Source: Allobosea sp. CRIB-10
GTDB taxonomy: Bacteria; Pseudomonadota; Alphaproteobacteria; Rhizobiales; Beijerinckiaceae
Assembly: GCF_900112185.1 (NCBI RefSeq)
Contig: NZ_FOKP01000005.1
Coordinates: 124,001 to 188,000, forward strand
Length of the DNA: 64,000 nucleotides
Direction of reading: 5' to 3'
Numbering within the stretch: the stretch's first letter is position 1; the number at the start of each line of letters is the position of its first letter. The position numbers were made by a program, and so were the translations under genes. This document shows positions 1-7,960 of this stretch, one piece after another. A model generated the notes under the pieces. That model was given only the letters and a program-made list of their open reading frames with translations, had not been told where the DNA came from and made no database searches.

Positions 1-1
1 C

Positions 2-19
2 GGCGCCAAGCGCAAGTAA
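2..19 (+). CDS. C-terminal tail of an upstream gene (partial)
   Basis: The first bases read as codons ending in Gly-Ala-Lys-Arg-Lys and a TAA stop, directly followed by a terminator-like hairpin. This looks like the last codons of a gene lying left of the window. Five residues are too few to name it. Confidence 0.3.
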   Translation, partial: GAKRK

Positions 20-28
20 TGCAAGCGA

Positions 29-54
29 CCCTCGAACGCTTCCCTGTTCGAGGG
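29..54. terminator. Terminator-like hairpin
   Basis: A perfect 9-bp stem (CCCTCGAAC / GTTCGAGGG) closes an 8-nt loop ten bases after the TAA stop at 17-19. No T-run follows, so a strong intrinsic terminator is not proven, but position and perfect pairing fit a 3' end. Confidence 0.5.
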
Positions 55-70
55 CCTGCCAATCAGCGCG

Positions 71-177
71 GGTCGTCCCGGGCGACCGCAGGGACACCCG
101 GGACCCATTCCTGAGCCTTTCCGATAGAGGCTCTGGCATGGATCCCGGATCTGCGCTTCGCTCCGTCCGGGATGACC
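71..177. repeat. Dispersed palindromic intergenic repeat, copy 1
   Basis: The stretch begins GGTCGTCCCGGGCGACCGCA and ends in a matching inverted GTCCGGGATGACC, so the two ends can pair. A close relative lies at 63870-63980, with the same GTCGTCCCGGGCGACCGCAG start, CCCGGGACCCATTCC middle and GGATCCCGGAT near the end. It is non-coding and sits just upstream of the ABC ATPase start. Confidence 0.8.
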
Positions 178-242
178 AACCTTTTCCAATATCGGCCGCA
201 ACCTCCGGCCGACGCCCATCCGTTCGAACCCGATGGTCCTTC

Positions 243-1316
243 ATGTCGATACATGCCGCGAATTTCCGTGAACTCAGGCTCGACCGGCTCTGCCGCGACT
301 TTGGTACGCATAACGCCGTCAAGGATGTCTCGCTGACAATCAGGCAGGGCGAGTTCATCGCGCTGCTCGGCCCCTCCGGCTGCGGCAAGTCGACGACGCT
401 GAACCTGATCGCCGGCCTGCTGCCGGCGACCGGCGGCGGCATCTGGCTCGACGAGAAGCGCATCGACCCGCTCCGTCCGGAGGAACGCGGCTTCGGCATG
501 GTCTTCCAGAGCTATGCGCTCTTCCCGCATATGAGCGTCAAGAAGAATATCGGCTTCGGCTTGAAGATGCGCGGCATGCCGAAGGCCGAGAGCGAGCAGC
601 GCATCGCCGACGCCGTCGCCCTGGTCCGCCTGCAGGGCCAGGAGGAGAAGCTGCCCGGCCAGCTCTCCGGCGGCCAGCAGCAGCGCGTCGCCATCGCCCG
701 CGCCATCGCGGTGCAGCCGCCCCTCGTGCTGATGGACGAGCCGCTTTCCAATCTCGACGCGAAGCTGCGTCTCGAGATGCGCGCCGAGATCAGGCGCATC
801 CACAATACGCTCGGTGCCACCACCATCTATGTCACCCACGATCAGGAGGAGGCGCTCTCGCTCGCCGACCGCATCGTGGTGATGCGCGATGGCGAGATCC
901 GCCAGGTCGGCGGGCCGGAGGACCTGTTTTCGCGGCCGGACCATCTCGACGTCGCCGAATTCATGGGCTTCCGCAACAAGGTCGCCGGCCGCGTCGCCTC
1001 CGTCGCCGGCGAGCAGGCGACGGTCACCGTCGGCGAGGTCGGCGTCGCCGGGCGCGTGAGATCGACGGTTGCGGCCGGGCAGGGCGCCCATATCTCGATC
1101 CGGCCCGAGGACCTGCACCCGGTGGCGGATGATACTCCGGGGCTCAAGGCCAAGGTGGTCTCGACCGAATTCCATGGCCGCGAATTCGTCGGCTTCGCCC
1201 GGATGGCGGACGACACGCCACTGACCTTTCTGGCGGAGAGCCGCATCGCGCCCGGCACCGAGATCCGCCTCGCCGCGGCTCCCGATCGCGTCCTCGTTTT
1301 CGGAGAGGGCGCATGA
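243..1316 (+). CDS. ABC transporter ATP-binding protein, PotA-like
   Basis: This is the ATPase of an importer of the spermidine/putrescine (PotA) type and works at the inner face of the cytoplasmic membrane. The 357-residue product has a Walker A GPSGCGKST near residue 43, the signature LSGGQQQR near 141, Walker B LVLMDEPLSNLD near 161, and a C-terminal TOBE-like regulatory region after about 270. An open frame runs back to 138, but those codons lie in a dispersed repeat and look non-native, so ATG 243 is preferred. The stop overlaps the start of the first permease by four bases. No substrate-binding protein is visible, and it may lie left of the window. Substrate is not determined: polyamines, other small cations or iron remain possible. 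Confidence 0.88.
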   Translation: MSIHAANFRELRLDRLCRDFGTHNAVKDVSLTIRQGEFIALLGPSGCGKSTTLNLIAGLLPATGGGIWLDEKRIDPLRPEERGFGMVFQSYALFPHMSVKKNIGFGLKMRGMPKAESEQRIADAVALVRLQGQEEKLPGQLSGGQQQRVAIARAIAVQPPLVLMDEPLSNLDAKLRLEMRAEIRRIHNTLGATTIYVTHDQEEALSLADRIVVMRDGEIRQVGGPEDLFSRPDHLDVAEFMGFRNKVAGRVASVAGEQATVTVGEVGVAGRVRSTVAAGQGAHISIRPEDLHPVADDTPGLKAKVVSTEFHGREFVGFARMADDTPLTFLAESRIAPGTEIRLAAAPDRVLVFGEGA

Positions 1317-2221
1317 GCATCGTGTCTGGCACGGCGCCCGGCACCGCCGAGATCCCGTTCAAGCAGCGCCTCGCCGCGCGCGGCCTCGACGGGCTGACGC
1401 TGCTCGTCCTGCCGGCGGTGTTCTTCCTGCTGGCGCTGTTCATCTACCCGTTCTTCTACGGGCTGTTCCTCTCGTTCAATCCCAAGGCCGGCGGCGCGCT
1501 GGCGAACTATCAGCGCTTCTTCTCGGATTCCTTCCTCTACGGCACGATCGCGACGACGCTCTGGCTCGCCATGCCGGTGACGATCGTGACGCTGCTGCTG
1601 GCGATCCCGATCGCCTTTCGCGTCAGGCTGATGAAGAACCAGCGCCTGCTCACCACCATACTGGTCATTCCGATCACGCTCGGCACCGTGCTGGTCGCCG
1701 AAGGGCTCCTGAACTATCTCGGCCCCCAGGGCTGGTTCAACCGGACGCTGATGACGTTCGGCATCATCTCTTCGCCGGTGAAGCTGCTGCACAATTACTG
1801 GGGCGTGATGCTCTCGCTGGTCATCACCGGCTTCCCCTTCACCTTCCTTTTGACGCTGTCCTATCTCTCCGGCATCGACCCGGCGCTAGAGCAGGCCGGG
1901 GCGACGCTCGGCGCCGGGCCCTGGGAGCGCTTCAAGCACATTCTCTTCCCGCTGCTGCTGCCCGGCCTCGCCATCACCTTCTGCCTCAGCTTCGTCCAGG
2001 CCTTCTCGGTCTTCCCCTCGGCGGTGCTGCTCGGCGCTCCGGCGGGGCCGACGCGCGTCATCTCGATTGCCGCCTACCAGGCCGCGTTCGAGGAATACGA
2101 CTACTCGATGGCTTCGGCCGTCGCGATGATCATGGGCATGGTCCAGCTCGCCATCGTCGTCGCGGTGCTGGGCCTGCGCGGGATGCTCTATCGCGGCCCG
2201 GCCGGCGGCGGGAAGGGCTGA
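1313..2221 (+). CDS. ABC transporter permease, PotB-like
   Basis: Inner-membrane permease of the same importer, 302 residues with about six hydrophobic segments. The cytoplasmic EAA-type loop that docks on the ATPase is seen as LEQAGATLGAGPWERFKHIL followed by FPLLLPG, around residue 190. Its ATG overlaps the ATPase stop in an ATGA, and the second permease starts four bases after its own stop, so the three genes are surely co-transcribed. Length and order of the membrane segments fit PotB/CysT-type permeases. The substrate cannot be read from the sequence. Confidence 0.87.
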   Translation: MSIVSGTAPGTAEIPFKQRLAARGLDGLTLLVLPAVFFLLALFIYPFFYGLFLSFNPKAGGALANYQRFFSDSFLYGTIATTLWLAMPVTIVTLLLAIPIAFRVRLMKNQRLLTTILVIPITLGTVLVAEGLLNYLGPQGWFNRTLMTFGIISSPVKLLHNYWGVMLSLVITGFPFTFLLTLSYLSGIDPALEQAGATLGAGPWERFKHILFPLLLPGLAITFCLSFVQAFSVFPSAVLLGAPAGPTRVISIAAYQAAFEEYDYSMASAVAMIMGMVQLAIVVAVLGLRGMLYRGPAGGGKG

Positions 2222-2225
2222 TCCT

Positions 2226-3056
2226 ATGGTCAAGGACACCCGCCTTTCGACCAAGCTCTGGGCCGCGGCCAACTGGACGCTGATCGGCTTCTTCATCGTC
2301 AACCTGTTCGGCATGATCGCCGCGGTGGTGACGAGCTCTTTCTCGACGCGCTGGTTGCGCTCCTGGCTGCCCGATGGCTGGACGACGCGCTGGTATGGCG
2401 CCGCCTGGGCCGAGTTCCAGCTCGGCGACGTGCTGACGGTCACCTTCCAGATCGTCTTCCTCGTCGTCTTCCTCTCGGGGCTGATCGGCGTGCCGGCCGC
2501 CTATGCGCTGGCGCGGCGCGACTTCCCCGGCAAGAAGCTGGTGATGCTGCTCTTCCTGCTGCCGCTCTTGGTGCCGCCGATCACCTTCGGCATCCCGCTC
2601 GCGACAGTGCTCTACCGCACCGGGCTCGCCGGCTCGATGTCGGGCGTGGTGCTCGCCAATCTCGTCCCGACCGTGCCCTTCGTCATCCTGGTGATGATCC
2701 CCTTCATCGAGCAGATCGACACCAAGATCGAGGCGGCGGCGCGCGTCTTCGGCGCCAACACCTTCAAGCTCTTCATCCATGTCCTGCTGCCGCTGCTGAT
2801 GCCCGGCATCCTCGCCGCGCTGCTGCTGGTCCTGGTCCGCACGATCGCGATGTTCGAGCTGACCTTCCTCACGGCCGGCCCGACCAGCCAGACGCTGGTG
2901 GTCGCGCTCTACTACGCGGTCTTCGCCGCCGGCGTGCGCGCCGTGCAGTCGATCGACGCCATGGCGGTGATCTACATGGTGACGACGCTGGTCTGGCTCA
3001 TCATCGCGCTGCGCTTCGTCAACCCGACGCAGATCGTGGCGCGGGCGAAGCGATAG
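2226..3056 (+). CDS. ABC transporter permease, PotC-like
   Basis: Second permease of the importer, 276 residues. The EAA loop reads IEAAARVFGANTFKLFIHVL and then LPLLMPG, in the usual place before the last two membrane spans. It pairs with the preceding 302-residue permease to form the channel. It is the last gene of the operon: the next gene starts 58 bases on and belongs to an unrelated family. Confidence 0.87.
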   Translation: MVKDTRLSTKLWAAANWTLIGFFIVNLFGMIAAVVTSSFSTRWLRSWLPDGWTTRWYGAAWAEFQLGDVLTVTFQIVFLVVFLSGLIGVPAAYALARRDFPGKKLVMLLFLLPLLVPPITFGIPLATVLYRTGLAGSMSGVVLANLVPTVPFVILVMIPFIEQIDTKIEAAARVFGANTFKLFIHVLLPLLMPGILAALLLVLVRTIAMFELTFLTAGPTSQTLVVALYYAVFAAGVRAVQSIDAMAVIYMVTTLVWLIIALRFVNPTQIVARAKR

Positions 3057-3114
3057 GGAACCTCCCGCCACTTCCCGCATTCCTCCGCAGCCGGTCGAGC
3101 TGCGGAGGCGCTGA

Positions 3115-4137
3115 ATGGTCACGAAGGGCAGAGAAGGCGCCAAGACGAGCCAGGGCCGCCTGCGCCGCGCGACCATCGACGATCTCACCATCCGCCGCGT
3201 CAGGGTCGGCCGCAATTTTGGCTATCGCGACGTCGATGGCGGCAAGATCACCGACGAGGAGACGCTGGCCCGCATCCGTTCTTTGGCGATCCCGCCGGCC
3301 TATGAGGATGTGCTGATCGCCGCCGATCCGCGCGCCCATCTTCAGGCCGCCGGTCGCGACGACGCCGGTCGCATCCAGCATCGCTACCATCCCGATTGGG
3401 AGAAGGTGCGCGAACGCCGCAAGCTCAAGCGCTTAGGCCGCCTGATCGATGCGCTGCCGAAGCTGCGCGAGCGCATCGCCAACGATCTCAAGGACCGCAC
3501 GCTCTCGCGAAGCAAAGCGCTCGCCTGCGCCGCCGCGATCATCGACCGTTGCCATATCCGCGTCGGCAACGAGGTCTATGCCCGCACCAATGGCAGCCAT
3601 GGCGCCTCGACCCTGCTCAAGCGCCATGTCGACGTCAGCGGCAAGCACGTCGGGCTCGCCTTCCGCGGCAAGGGCGGCAAGGACATCGTCTGCGGACGTG
3701 ACGACGCCCCGCTGGCGCGCGCCCTGCTGCGGCTGAAGACACTGCCCGGCAAACGCATGTTCCAGTACCGCGCCGAGGACGGTTCGGTCGCGGTGATCAA
3801 CGCCGGCGACATCAACGCCTATCTCAAGGAGGCGGCAGGCTTGCCTATTTCGAGCAAGGACCTGCGCATGCTCGCCGCCAATGCCGCGGCCGCCGAGCTT
3901 TTGCTCTCGACCGAGATCGCCGCCAGCGAGCGCGGCCGCAAGCGCCAGCTCGCCGACATCATGCGCGCCATCGCCGAGCGGCTGGTCAACACGCCGGCCG
4001 TGGTCCGCAAGAGCTATGTCCACGCGATCGTCGTCGACGCCTATGCCAGCGGCCGGCTCAGCCGCGCCTATCGCAAAGCGCGCGGGCGCGGCGGTTGCTC
4101 GCGGATCGAGCGAGCCTTGGGGATGCTGGCGGCGTGA
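3115..4137 (+). CDS. DNA topoisomerase IB (poxvirus-like)
   Basis: A 340-residue type IB topoisomerase, which relaxes supercoils by nicking one strand through a 3'-phosphotyrosyl intermediate. The signature IRVGNEVY (residues 148-155) gives the first active-site Arg (149), KDLR (248-251) gives the second, and the C-terminal KSYVH places the catalytic Tyr at 301. The vaccinia enzyme has His at the transition-state position in its GHTP motif; here the motif is NTP (N292). I recall Asn there in other bacterial members, so this need not mean inactivity. Bacterial IB enzymes are non-essential accessory topoisomerases. It appears to be a single gene. Confidence 0.9.
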   Translation: MVTKGREGAKTSQGRLRRATIDDLTIRRVRVGRNFGYRDVDGGKITDEETLARIRSLAIPPAYEDVLIAADPRAHLQAAGRDDAGRIQHRYHPDWEKVRERRKLKRLGRLIDALPKLRERIANDLKDRTLSRSKALACAAAIIDRCHIRVGNEVYARTNGSHGASTLLKRHVDVSGKHVGLAFRGKGGKDIVCGRDDAPLARALLRLKTLPGKRMFQYRAEDGSVAVINAGDINAYLKEAAGLPISSKDLRMLAANAAAAELLLSTEIAASERGRKRQLADIMRAIAERLVNTPAVVRKSYVHAIVVDAYASGRLSRAYRKARGRGGCSRIERALGMLAA

Positions 4138-4238
4138 GCGGGATGCATGACCGTCTGCTTGGGTCGGGTGGCGATAGGGGTTGAACCCACCGCCGCGCTG
4201 GTGATGCTCGGAGCAAATCACCCGAGGAAGCGCCAGGC

Positions 4239-5384
4239 ATGTTTCTCACCAATTCCGACATGGTCGAGCTGATCGAGCTGCGTCACGCTCTCCACCGCGC
4301 TCCCGAGATTTCTGGCGAGGAGCGCGAGACGGCGAAGGCTATCGTGGGCTTCCTCGCGCCGAGCGCGCCCGACCGCCTCGTCACCGAGCTCGGCGGCCAT
4401 GGCGTCGCGGCGATCTATGAAGGCGCCGAGCCCGGCCCGACCGTGCTGGTCCGCTGCGAGCTAGACGCTTTGCCGATCGAGGACCTGTCCGGCGTACCGC
4501 ATTCCTCGCAGGTGCCGGGCAAGGGCCATCTCTGCGGCCATGACGGCCATATGGCGACCGTCGCGGCGCTATCGCGCGGGCTCGGCCGGCAGCGGCCGCG
4601 GCGCGGGCGCGCCATCCTGCTGTTCCAGCCGGCGGAGGAGACCGGGGCGGGCGCCGCCGCCGTAACTGCCGATCCGAAATTCAAGGAGATCGCGCCCGAT
4701 TTCTCCTTCTCGCTGCACAACAAGCCCGGCCTGCCGCTTGGCGCGGTCAGGATTTCGGAAGGGCCGGCCAATTGCGCCTCGCGCGGTCTCAAGATCGTGC
4801 TGACCGGCCACACCTCGCATGCGGCGACGCCGGAACACGCGGTCTCGCCGATGAAGGCGCTGGCCAGGCTGATGCCGGAGCTGACAGCGCTCGGCCCGGG
4901 CGGCGCGCTCGAGGGCAATTATCGCCTCGTTACCGTCACTCATGCCACCATGGGTGAGCCGGCCTTCGGCATCACGCCCGGCCGCGCCGAGCTCTGGGCG
5001 ACGTTGCGCACGCTCAACGATTCCCTGATGGGCTCGCTCTGCGCCGAGGCCGAGGCGCTGGTGCGCGAAGCGGCCTCCGCCGGCGGGCTCTCCGTTTCGA
5101 TGGACTATCACGACGTCTTCCATCATTGCGAAAACCATCCCGAAGCGGTGGCGCATCTGCGCCAGGCCTGCGACGAGGAGGGCATCGCGCGCGGCGAGAC
5201 GCCGCCGCAGCGCGGCTCCGAGGATTTCGGCCTGTTCGGCCGCTCCTCAAAATCGGCGATGTTCCTGCTCGGCTCTGGCGAGAATACCCCGCCGCTGCAC
5301 AATCCCGACTACGACTTCCCCGACGCAATCATCGCGCCCGGTGCCCGCGTCTTCATGCGCACGATCCGCAATCTGCTGGGTTAG
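4239..5384 (+). CDS. M20-family amidohydrolase (hippurate hydrolase / N-acyl-amino-acid deacylase type)
   Basis: Cytoplasmic metal-dependent hydrolase of 381 residues in the M20D group, which removes acyl groups from N-acylated amino acids. The metal-binding motif CGHDGH is at residues 99-104 (Cys99, His101), the catalytic-base region is FQPAEETGAGA near 130, and a further His ligand is in SLHNKPG. The lid domain sits in the middle, as usual. Substrate within the group (hippurate, N-acetyl amino acids, auxin conjugates) cannot be told from sequence. It stands alone between topoisomerase IB and cobF. Confidence 0.85.
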   Translation: MFLTNSDMVELIELRHALHRAPEISGEERETAKAIVGFLAPSAPDRLVTELGGHGVAAIYEGAEPGPTVLVRCELDALPIEDLSGVPHSSQVPGKGHLCGHDGHMATVAALSRGLGRQRPRRGRAILLFQPAEETGAGAAAVTADPKFKEIAPDFSFSLHNKPGLPLGAVRISEGPANCASRGLKIVLTGHTSHAATPEHAVSPMKALARLMPELTALGPGGALEGNYRLVTVTHATMGEPAFGITPGRAELWATLRTLNDSLMGSLCAEAEALVREAASAGGLSVSMDYHDVFHHCENHPEAVAHLRQACDEEGIARGETPPQRGSEDFGLFGRSSKSAMFLLGSGENTPPLHNPDYDFPDAIIAPGARVFMRTIRNLLG

Positions 5385-5437
5385 CCGTCGCCTGCTCCTG
5401 CGTGCTATGCGGCGCCTCGAACACAGCAGAGGTGCCC

Positions 5438-6199
5438 ATGCGCAGGATCAGGATCATCGGCATCGGCGCCGGCAATCCCGAGCACGTCACGATCCAGGCG
5501 GTGCGGGCGCTGAACAGCGTCGACGTCGTCTTCGTGCCGGACAAGGGCGCCGAGAAGGGCGCCCTGCGCGAGCTGCGCGAGGAGATCTGCCGGCGCTATA
5601 TCGAGCATGGCAACTGGCGCACCGTGCCGCTGACGGTGCCCAAGCGTGCCGAAGCGGGGAACGATTATCGCGGCAGCGTCGATGATTGGCATGCGGCGCT
5701 GGCCGAGAGCTATGAGCGCCTGTTCCGCGACGAGCTCGGCGAGGACCAGACCGGCGCGCTGCTGGTCTGGGGCGATCCCTCGCTCTACGACAGCACGCTG
5801 CGCATTATCGAGGCCGTGCGCACCCGCGGGCTGGAATTCGACTACGACGTCATCCCCGGCATCACCTCCGTCCAGGCGTTGGCTGCGGCGCACCGGCTGG
5901 TGCTGAACCGGATCGGCGAGCCCGTCACCATCACCACCGGCCGCAGGCTCGCCGAGGGTGGCTTCCGCGACGAGGCCGGCAGCACCGTGGTGATGCTCGA
6001 CGGTGAGCAGGCCTTCGCCAAGATCGACCCCGTCGGCCTCGACATCTGGTGGGGCGCCTATCTCGGCGCGCCGCAGGAGGTCCTGGCCTCCGGCCCGCTC
6101 GCCGAAATCTCGGACGAGATCGTCCGCAGGCGCGAGGCGGCCCGTGCCGAGAATGGCTGGATCATGGACACCTATCTGCTGCGCCGGCCGGACGGCTGA
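5438..6199 (+). CDS. cobF: Precorrin-6A synthase (deacetylating)
   Basis: CobF is the SAM-dependent methyltransferase of the aerobic cobalamin pathway that methylates C-1 of precorrin-5 and releases the C-1/C-20 acetyl group. The 253-residue product has the family's IRIIGIGAGNPEHVT start, the DPSLYDS motif and the VIPGITSVQALAAAHR segment of the tetrapyrrole methylase fold. The start at 5438 is chosen because homology begins there; longer in-frame codons overlap the preceding amidohydrolase. It is separated from any corrin-ring cluster in the window. Its presence implies oxygen-dependent B12 synthesis, in line with cobS and cobT near 47 kb and the B12 riboswitch at 7.7 kb. Confidence 0.92.
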   Translation: MRRIRIIGIGAGNPEHVTIQAVRALNSVDVVFVPDKGAEKGALRELREEICRRYIEHGNWRTVPLTVPKRAEAGNDYRGSVDDWHAALAESYERLFRDELGEDQTGALLVWGDPSLYDSTLRIIEAVRTRGLEFDYDVIPGITSVQALAAAHRLVLNRIGEPVTITTGRRLAEGGFRDEAGSTVVMLDGEQAFAKIDPVGLDIWWGAYLGAPQEVLASGPLAEISDEIVRRREAARAENGWIMDTYLLRRPDG

Positions 6200-6225
6200 C
6201 CTGCGGCGTTTGCCGTTAGGCCACC

Positions 6226-6235
6226 ATACCGGTAT
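6226..6235. promoter_or_regulatory. Perfect palindrome upstream of a GntR gene (possible operator)
   Basis: ATACCGGTAT is a perfect 10-bp palindrome lying 35 bases before the preferred start of the GntR gene. GntR/FadR regulators often bind short GGT..ACC palindromes and control their own gene. That this is the operator is inference from symmetry and position. Confidence 0.35.
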
Positions 6236-6269
6236 CATGTCGGAACGGCTGGCCGAGGGAGTTTCGCTC

Positions 6270-6986
6270 ATGGACGTCCAGCTCCGCCTTCGCGACCCGA
6301 TCGCGCCGCAGCTCGTCGCGGCCCTGCGCCAGGCGATCATCGCCAGCGAGCTGCGGCCCGGTGAGGCGCTGTCGGAGAAGGAGATCGCCGGCCGCTTCGG
6401 CGTCAGCCGCCAGCCGGTGCGCGAGGCCTTCATCAAGCTCTCCGAGGCCGGGCTGGTGCAGATCCTGCCGAGCCGCGGCACCTATGTCATGAAGATCTCG
6501 CTGCGCGAGGTCGCCAATGCCCGCTTCGTGCGCGAGGCCGTGGAATGCGCGCTGGCACGGGCTGCGAGCAAGCTGATCGATCCGAATGGCGTCGCGCTGC
6601 TGCGCCGCCTCATCGCCGAACAGAGCGCGGCGGCCGGGCGGAGCGACTACACCCGCTTCACCGTGCTGGACGAGGCCTTCCACCAGGCGATCGCCGAGAT
6701 CGTCGATTGCGACTATGCCGGCAAGGTGGTCGAGAGCGCCCGCGCCCAGACCGACCGGGTACGCTATCTCTCGCTGCCCGGCACATCGCCGATCCCGCTG
6801 CTGATCACCCAGCACAACGCCATCGTCGACGCGATCGAGACCGGCGATGCCGACACGGCCGCGACTGCCATGCGCATCCATCTGCGCGAGATCCTGAACG
6901 CGCTGCCTCGCATCGCCGCCGAGCATCCGGAGCTGTTCGAGGACGAGGAGATGCCGGCCCATACCAAGGCGCTGCGTCAGCGATAG
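6270..6986 (+). CDS. GntR-family transcriptional regulator (FadR subfamily)
   Basis: DNA-binding regulator of 238 residues. An N-terminal winged helix (LRPGEALSEKEIAGRFGVSR then PVREAFIKL, ending GTYV) is followed by an all-helical FCD ligand-binding domain with the expected Asp and His residues (VLDEAFHQAI, ITQHNAIVDAI, MRIHLREIL) that usually hold a metal. ATG 6270 is preferred over ATG 6237 because GAGGGA lies about nine bases before it, while 6237 has no ribosome site and overlaps the palindrome at 6226. It follows cobF by 70 bases. FCD ligands are mostly small organic acids; its targets are unknown. Confidence 0.85.
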   Translation: MDVQLRLRDPIAPQLVAALRQAIIASELRPGEALSEKEIAGRFGVSRQPVREAFIKLSEAGLVQILPSRGTYVMKISLREVANARFVREAVECALARAASKLIDPNGVALLRRLIAEQSAAAGRSDYTRFTVLDEAFHQAIAEIVDCDYAGKVVESARAQTDRVRYLSLPGTSPIPLLITQHNAIVDAIETGDADTAATAMRIHLREILNALPRIAAEHPELFEDEEMPAHTKALRQR

Positions 6987-7032
6987 CTCGCTTCCCCGCC
7001 GCGATTTGCCGCCTTGCGGCCAGACGCGGCCG

Positions 7033-7422
7033 TCACGCCTTGCCGCGCTTCTTGCCGGCTTGCTCGAGATTGTGCTTGGCGTGGAGCGCCGCCATTTTTT
7101 CGATGAGCTCGATCGGAAGCGGCTCCTTCTTCGGCAGTTTCAGCGCCGATTTCGTCTTGGCGTAGCGCGCGAGCTCGTCGCTGAACGCCTCGAAGGACGG
7201 GATCGGCGGCGGACAGGCGAGCGAGTAGTGGTCCTTGTGGGCCGAGACATAGAAGATCCAGCCGCCATTCTGGCGAAAGGCCGGGATCTGGTAGCTGATG
7301 ACGCCTTCGGCCCCCGGGGCAGCTCGCCTGATCGCGTCGCATATGGCCTGTACGCCGGTCCTGTTCTCCTCGCTCAGGCTGGCGAGATAATCGTCGATCG
7401 TCTTGAAGTCGGTCAGGGCCAT
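7033..7422 (-). CDS. DUF1801 / YdhG-like small protein
   Basis: A 129-residue soluble protein with the YdhG/DUF1801 pattern: an N-terminal helix (TIDDYLASLSEENR), the motif PGAEGVISYQIPAFRQNGGW, then FYVSAHKDHYSLACPPP and a lysine-rich tail. The family has an iron-chaperone-like (frataxin-like) fold but no secure function. The start at 7422 has a GAGGAG ribosome site; upstream in-frame codons run into the riboswitch region and are not coding. It is divergent from nrdA. Confidence 0.75.
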   Translation of the reverse strand: MALTDFKTIDDYLASLSEENRTGVQAICDAIRRAAPGAEGVISYQIPAFRQNGGWIFYVSAHKDHYSLACPPPIPSFEAFSDELARYAKTKSALKLPKKEPLPIELIEKMAALHAKHNLEQAGKKRGKA

Positions 7423-7644
7423 CGCATGCTCCTCGGTCGGACACGCTTGCGTTGCAGTATCGATGCGTCGCTCGAGCTTCGCACGAACAGCCCCGTCAGG
7501 CGTCGCTTGTAGGGAATCCCACCACCATCGTTGAGTGGCGGGAACGGGATCGTGCTGGAGCGCGCAGCATTGATCCCCGTTCTTCACAGACACTCGGCTA
7601 ACGGCATCACGACCTATTGACAGGTGGAGTCTCTTTGCCACTAA

Positions 7645-7830
7645 ATCTGGTGGTCGATGGTCTCTCGAATCGCAAGATCGAGAGCTAAGAGGGAAGCCGG
7701 TGCGAAGCCGGCGCTGCCCCCGCAACTGTCAGCGGTGAGTTCGCGTCCATGTAAGTCACTGAGGCTGCAAGGCCTTGGGAAGACGGGCACGAGCGACGAC
7801 CCGCGAGCCAGGAGACCTGCCGCGACGCTG
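7645..7830 (+). promoter_or_regulatory. Cobalamin (B12) riboswitch upstream of nrdAB
   Basis: The leader has the cobalamin riboswitch hallmarks in order: a GGTGGTC entry helix near 7649, the GGGAA..CCGGTGCGAA..CCGGCGCTGCCCCCGCAACTGT core at 7691-7729, and the B12 box AGCCAGGAGACCTGCC at 7806-7821. Eight bases of the box (GACCTGCC, 7814-7821) are exactly complementary to GGCAGGTC at 7870-7877, which suggests an alternative fold. A further hairpin, CCCCAA..TTGGGG, lies near 7930-7950 just before the nrdA ribosome site. Bound adenosylcobalamin would be expected to switch the downstream operon off. Boundaries are approximate. Confidence 0.92.
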
Positions 7831-7960
7831 GTTTTTCGTCCTCGGGCGGGGTGTCCCGGTGGTGCGCTTGGCAGGTCGCGGCCTTGGGTTGCCGCGCGCC
7901 TTCTCGACGCAACCGCTTTGGCCTTTGCCCCCAACATCTTGATTTTGGGGTTTGGAGCCG

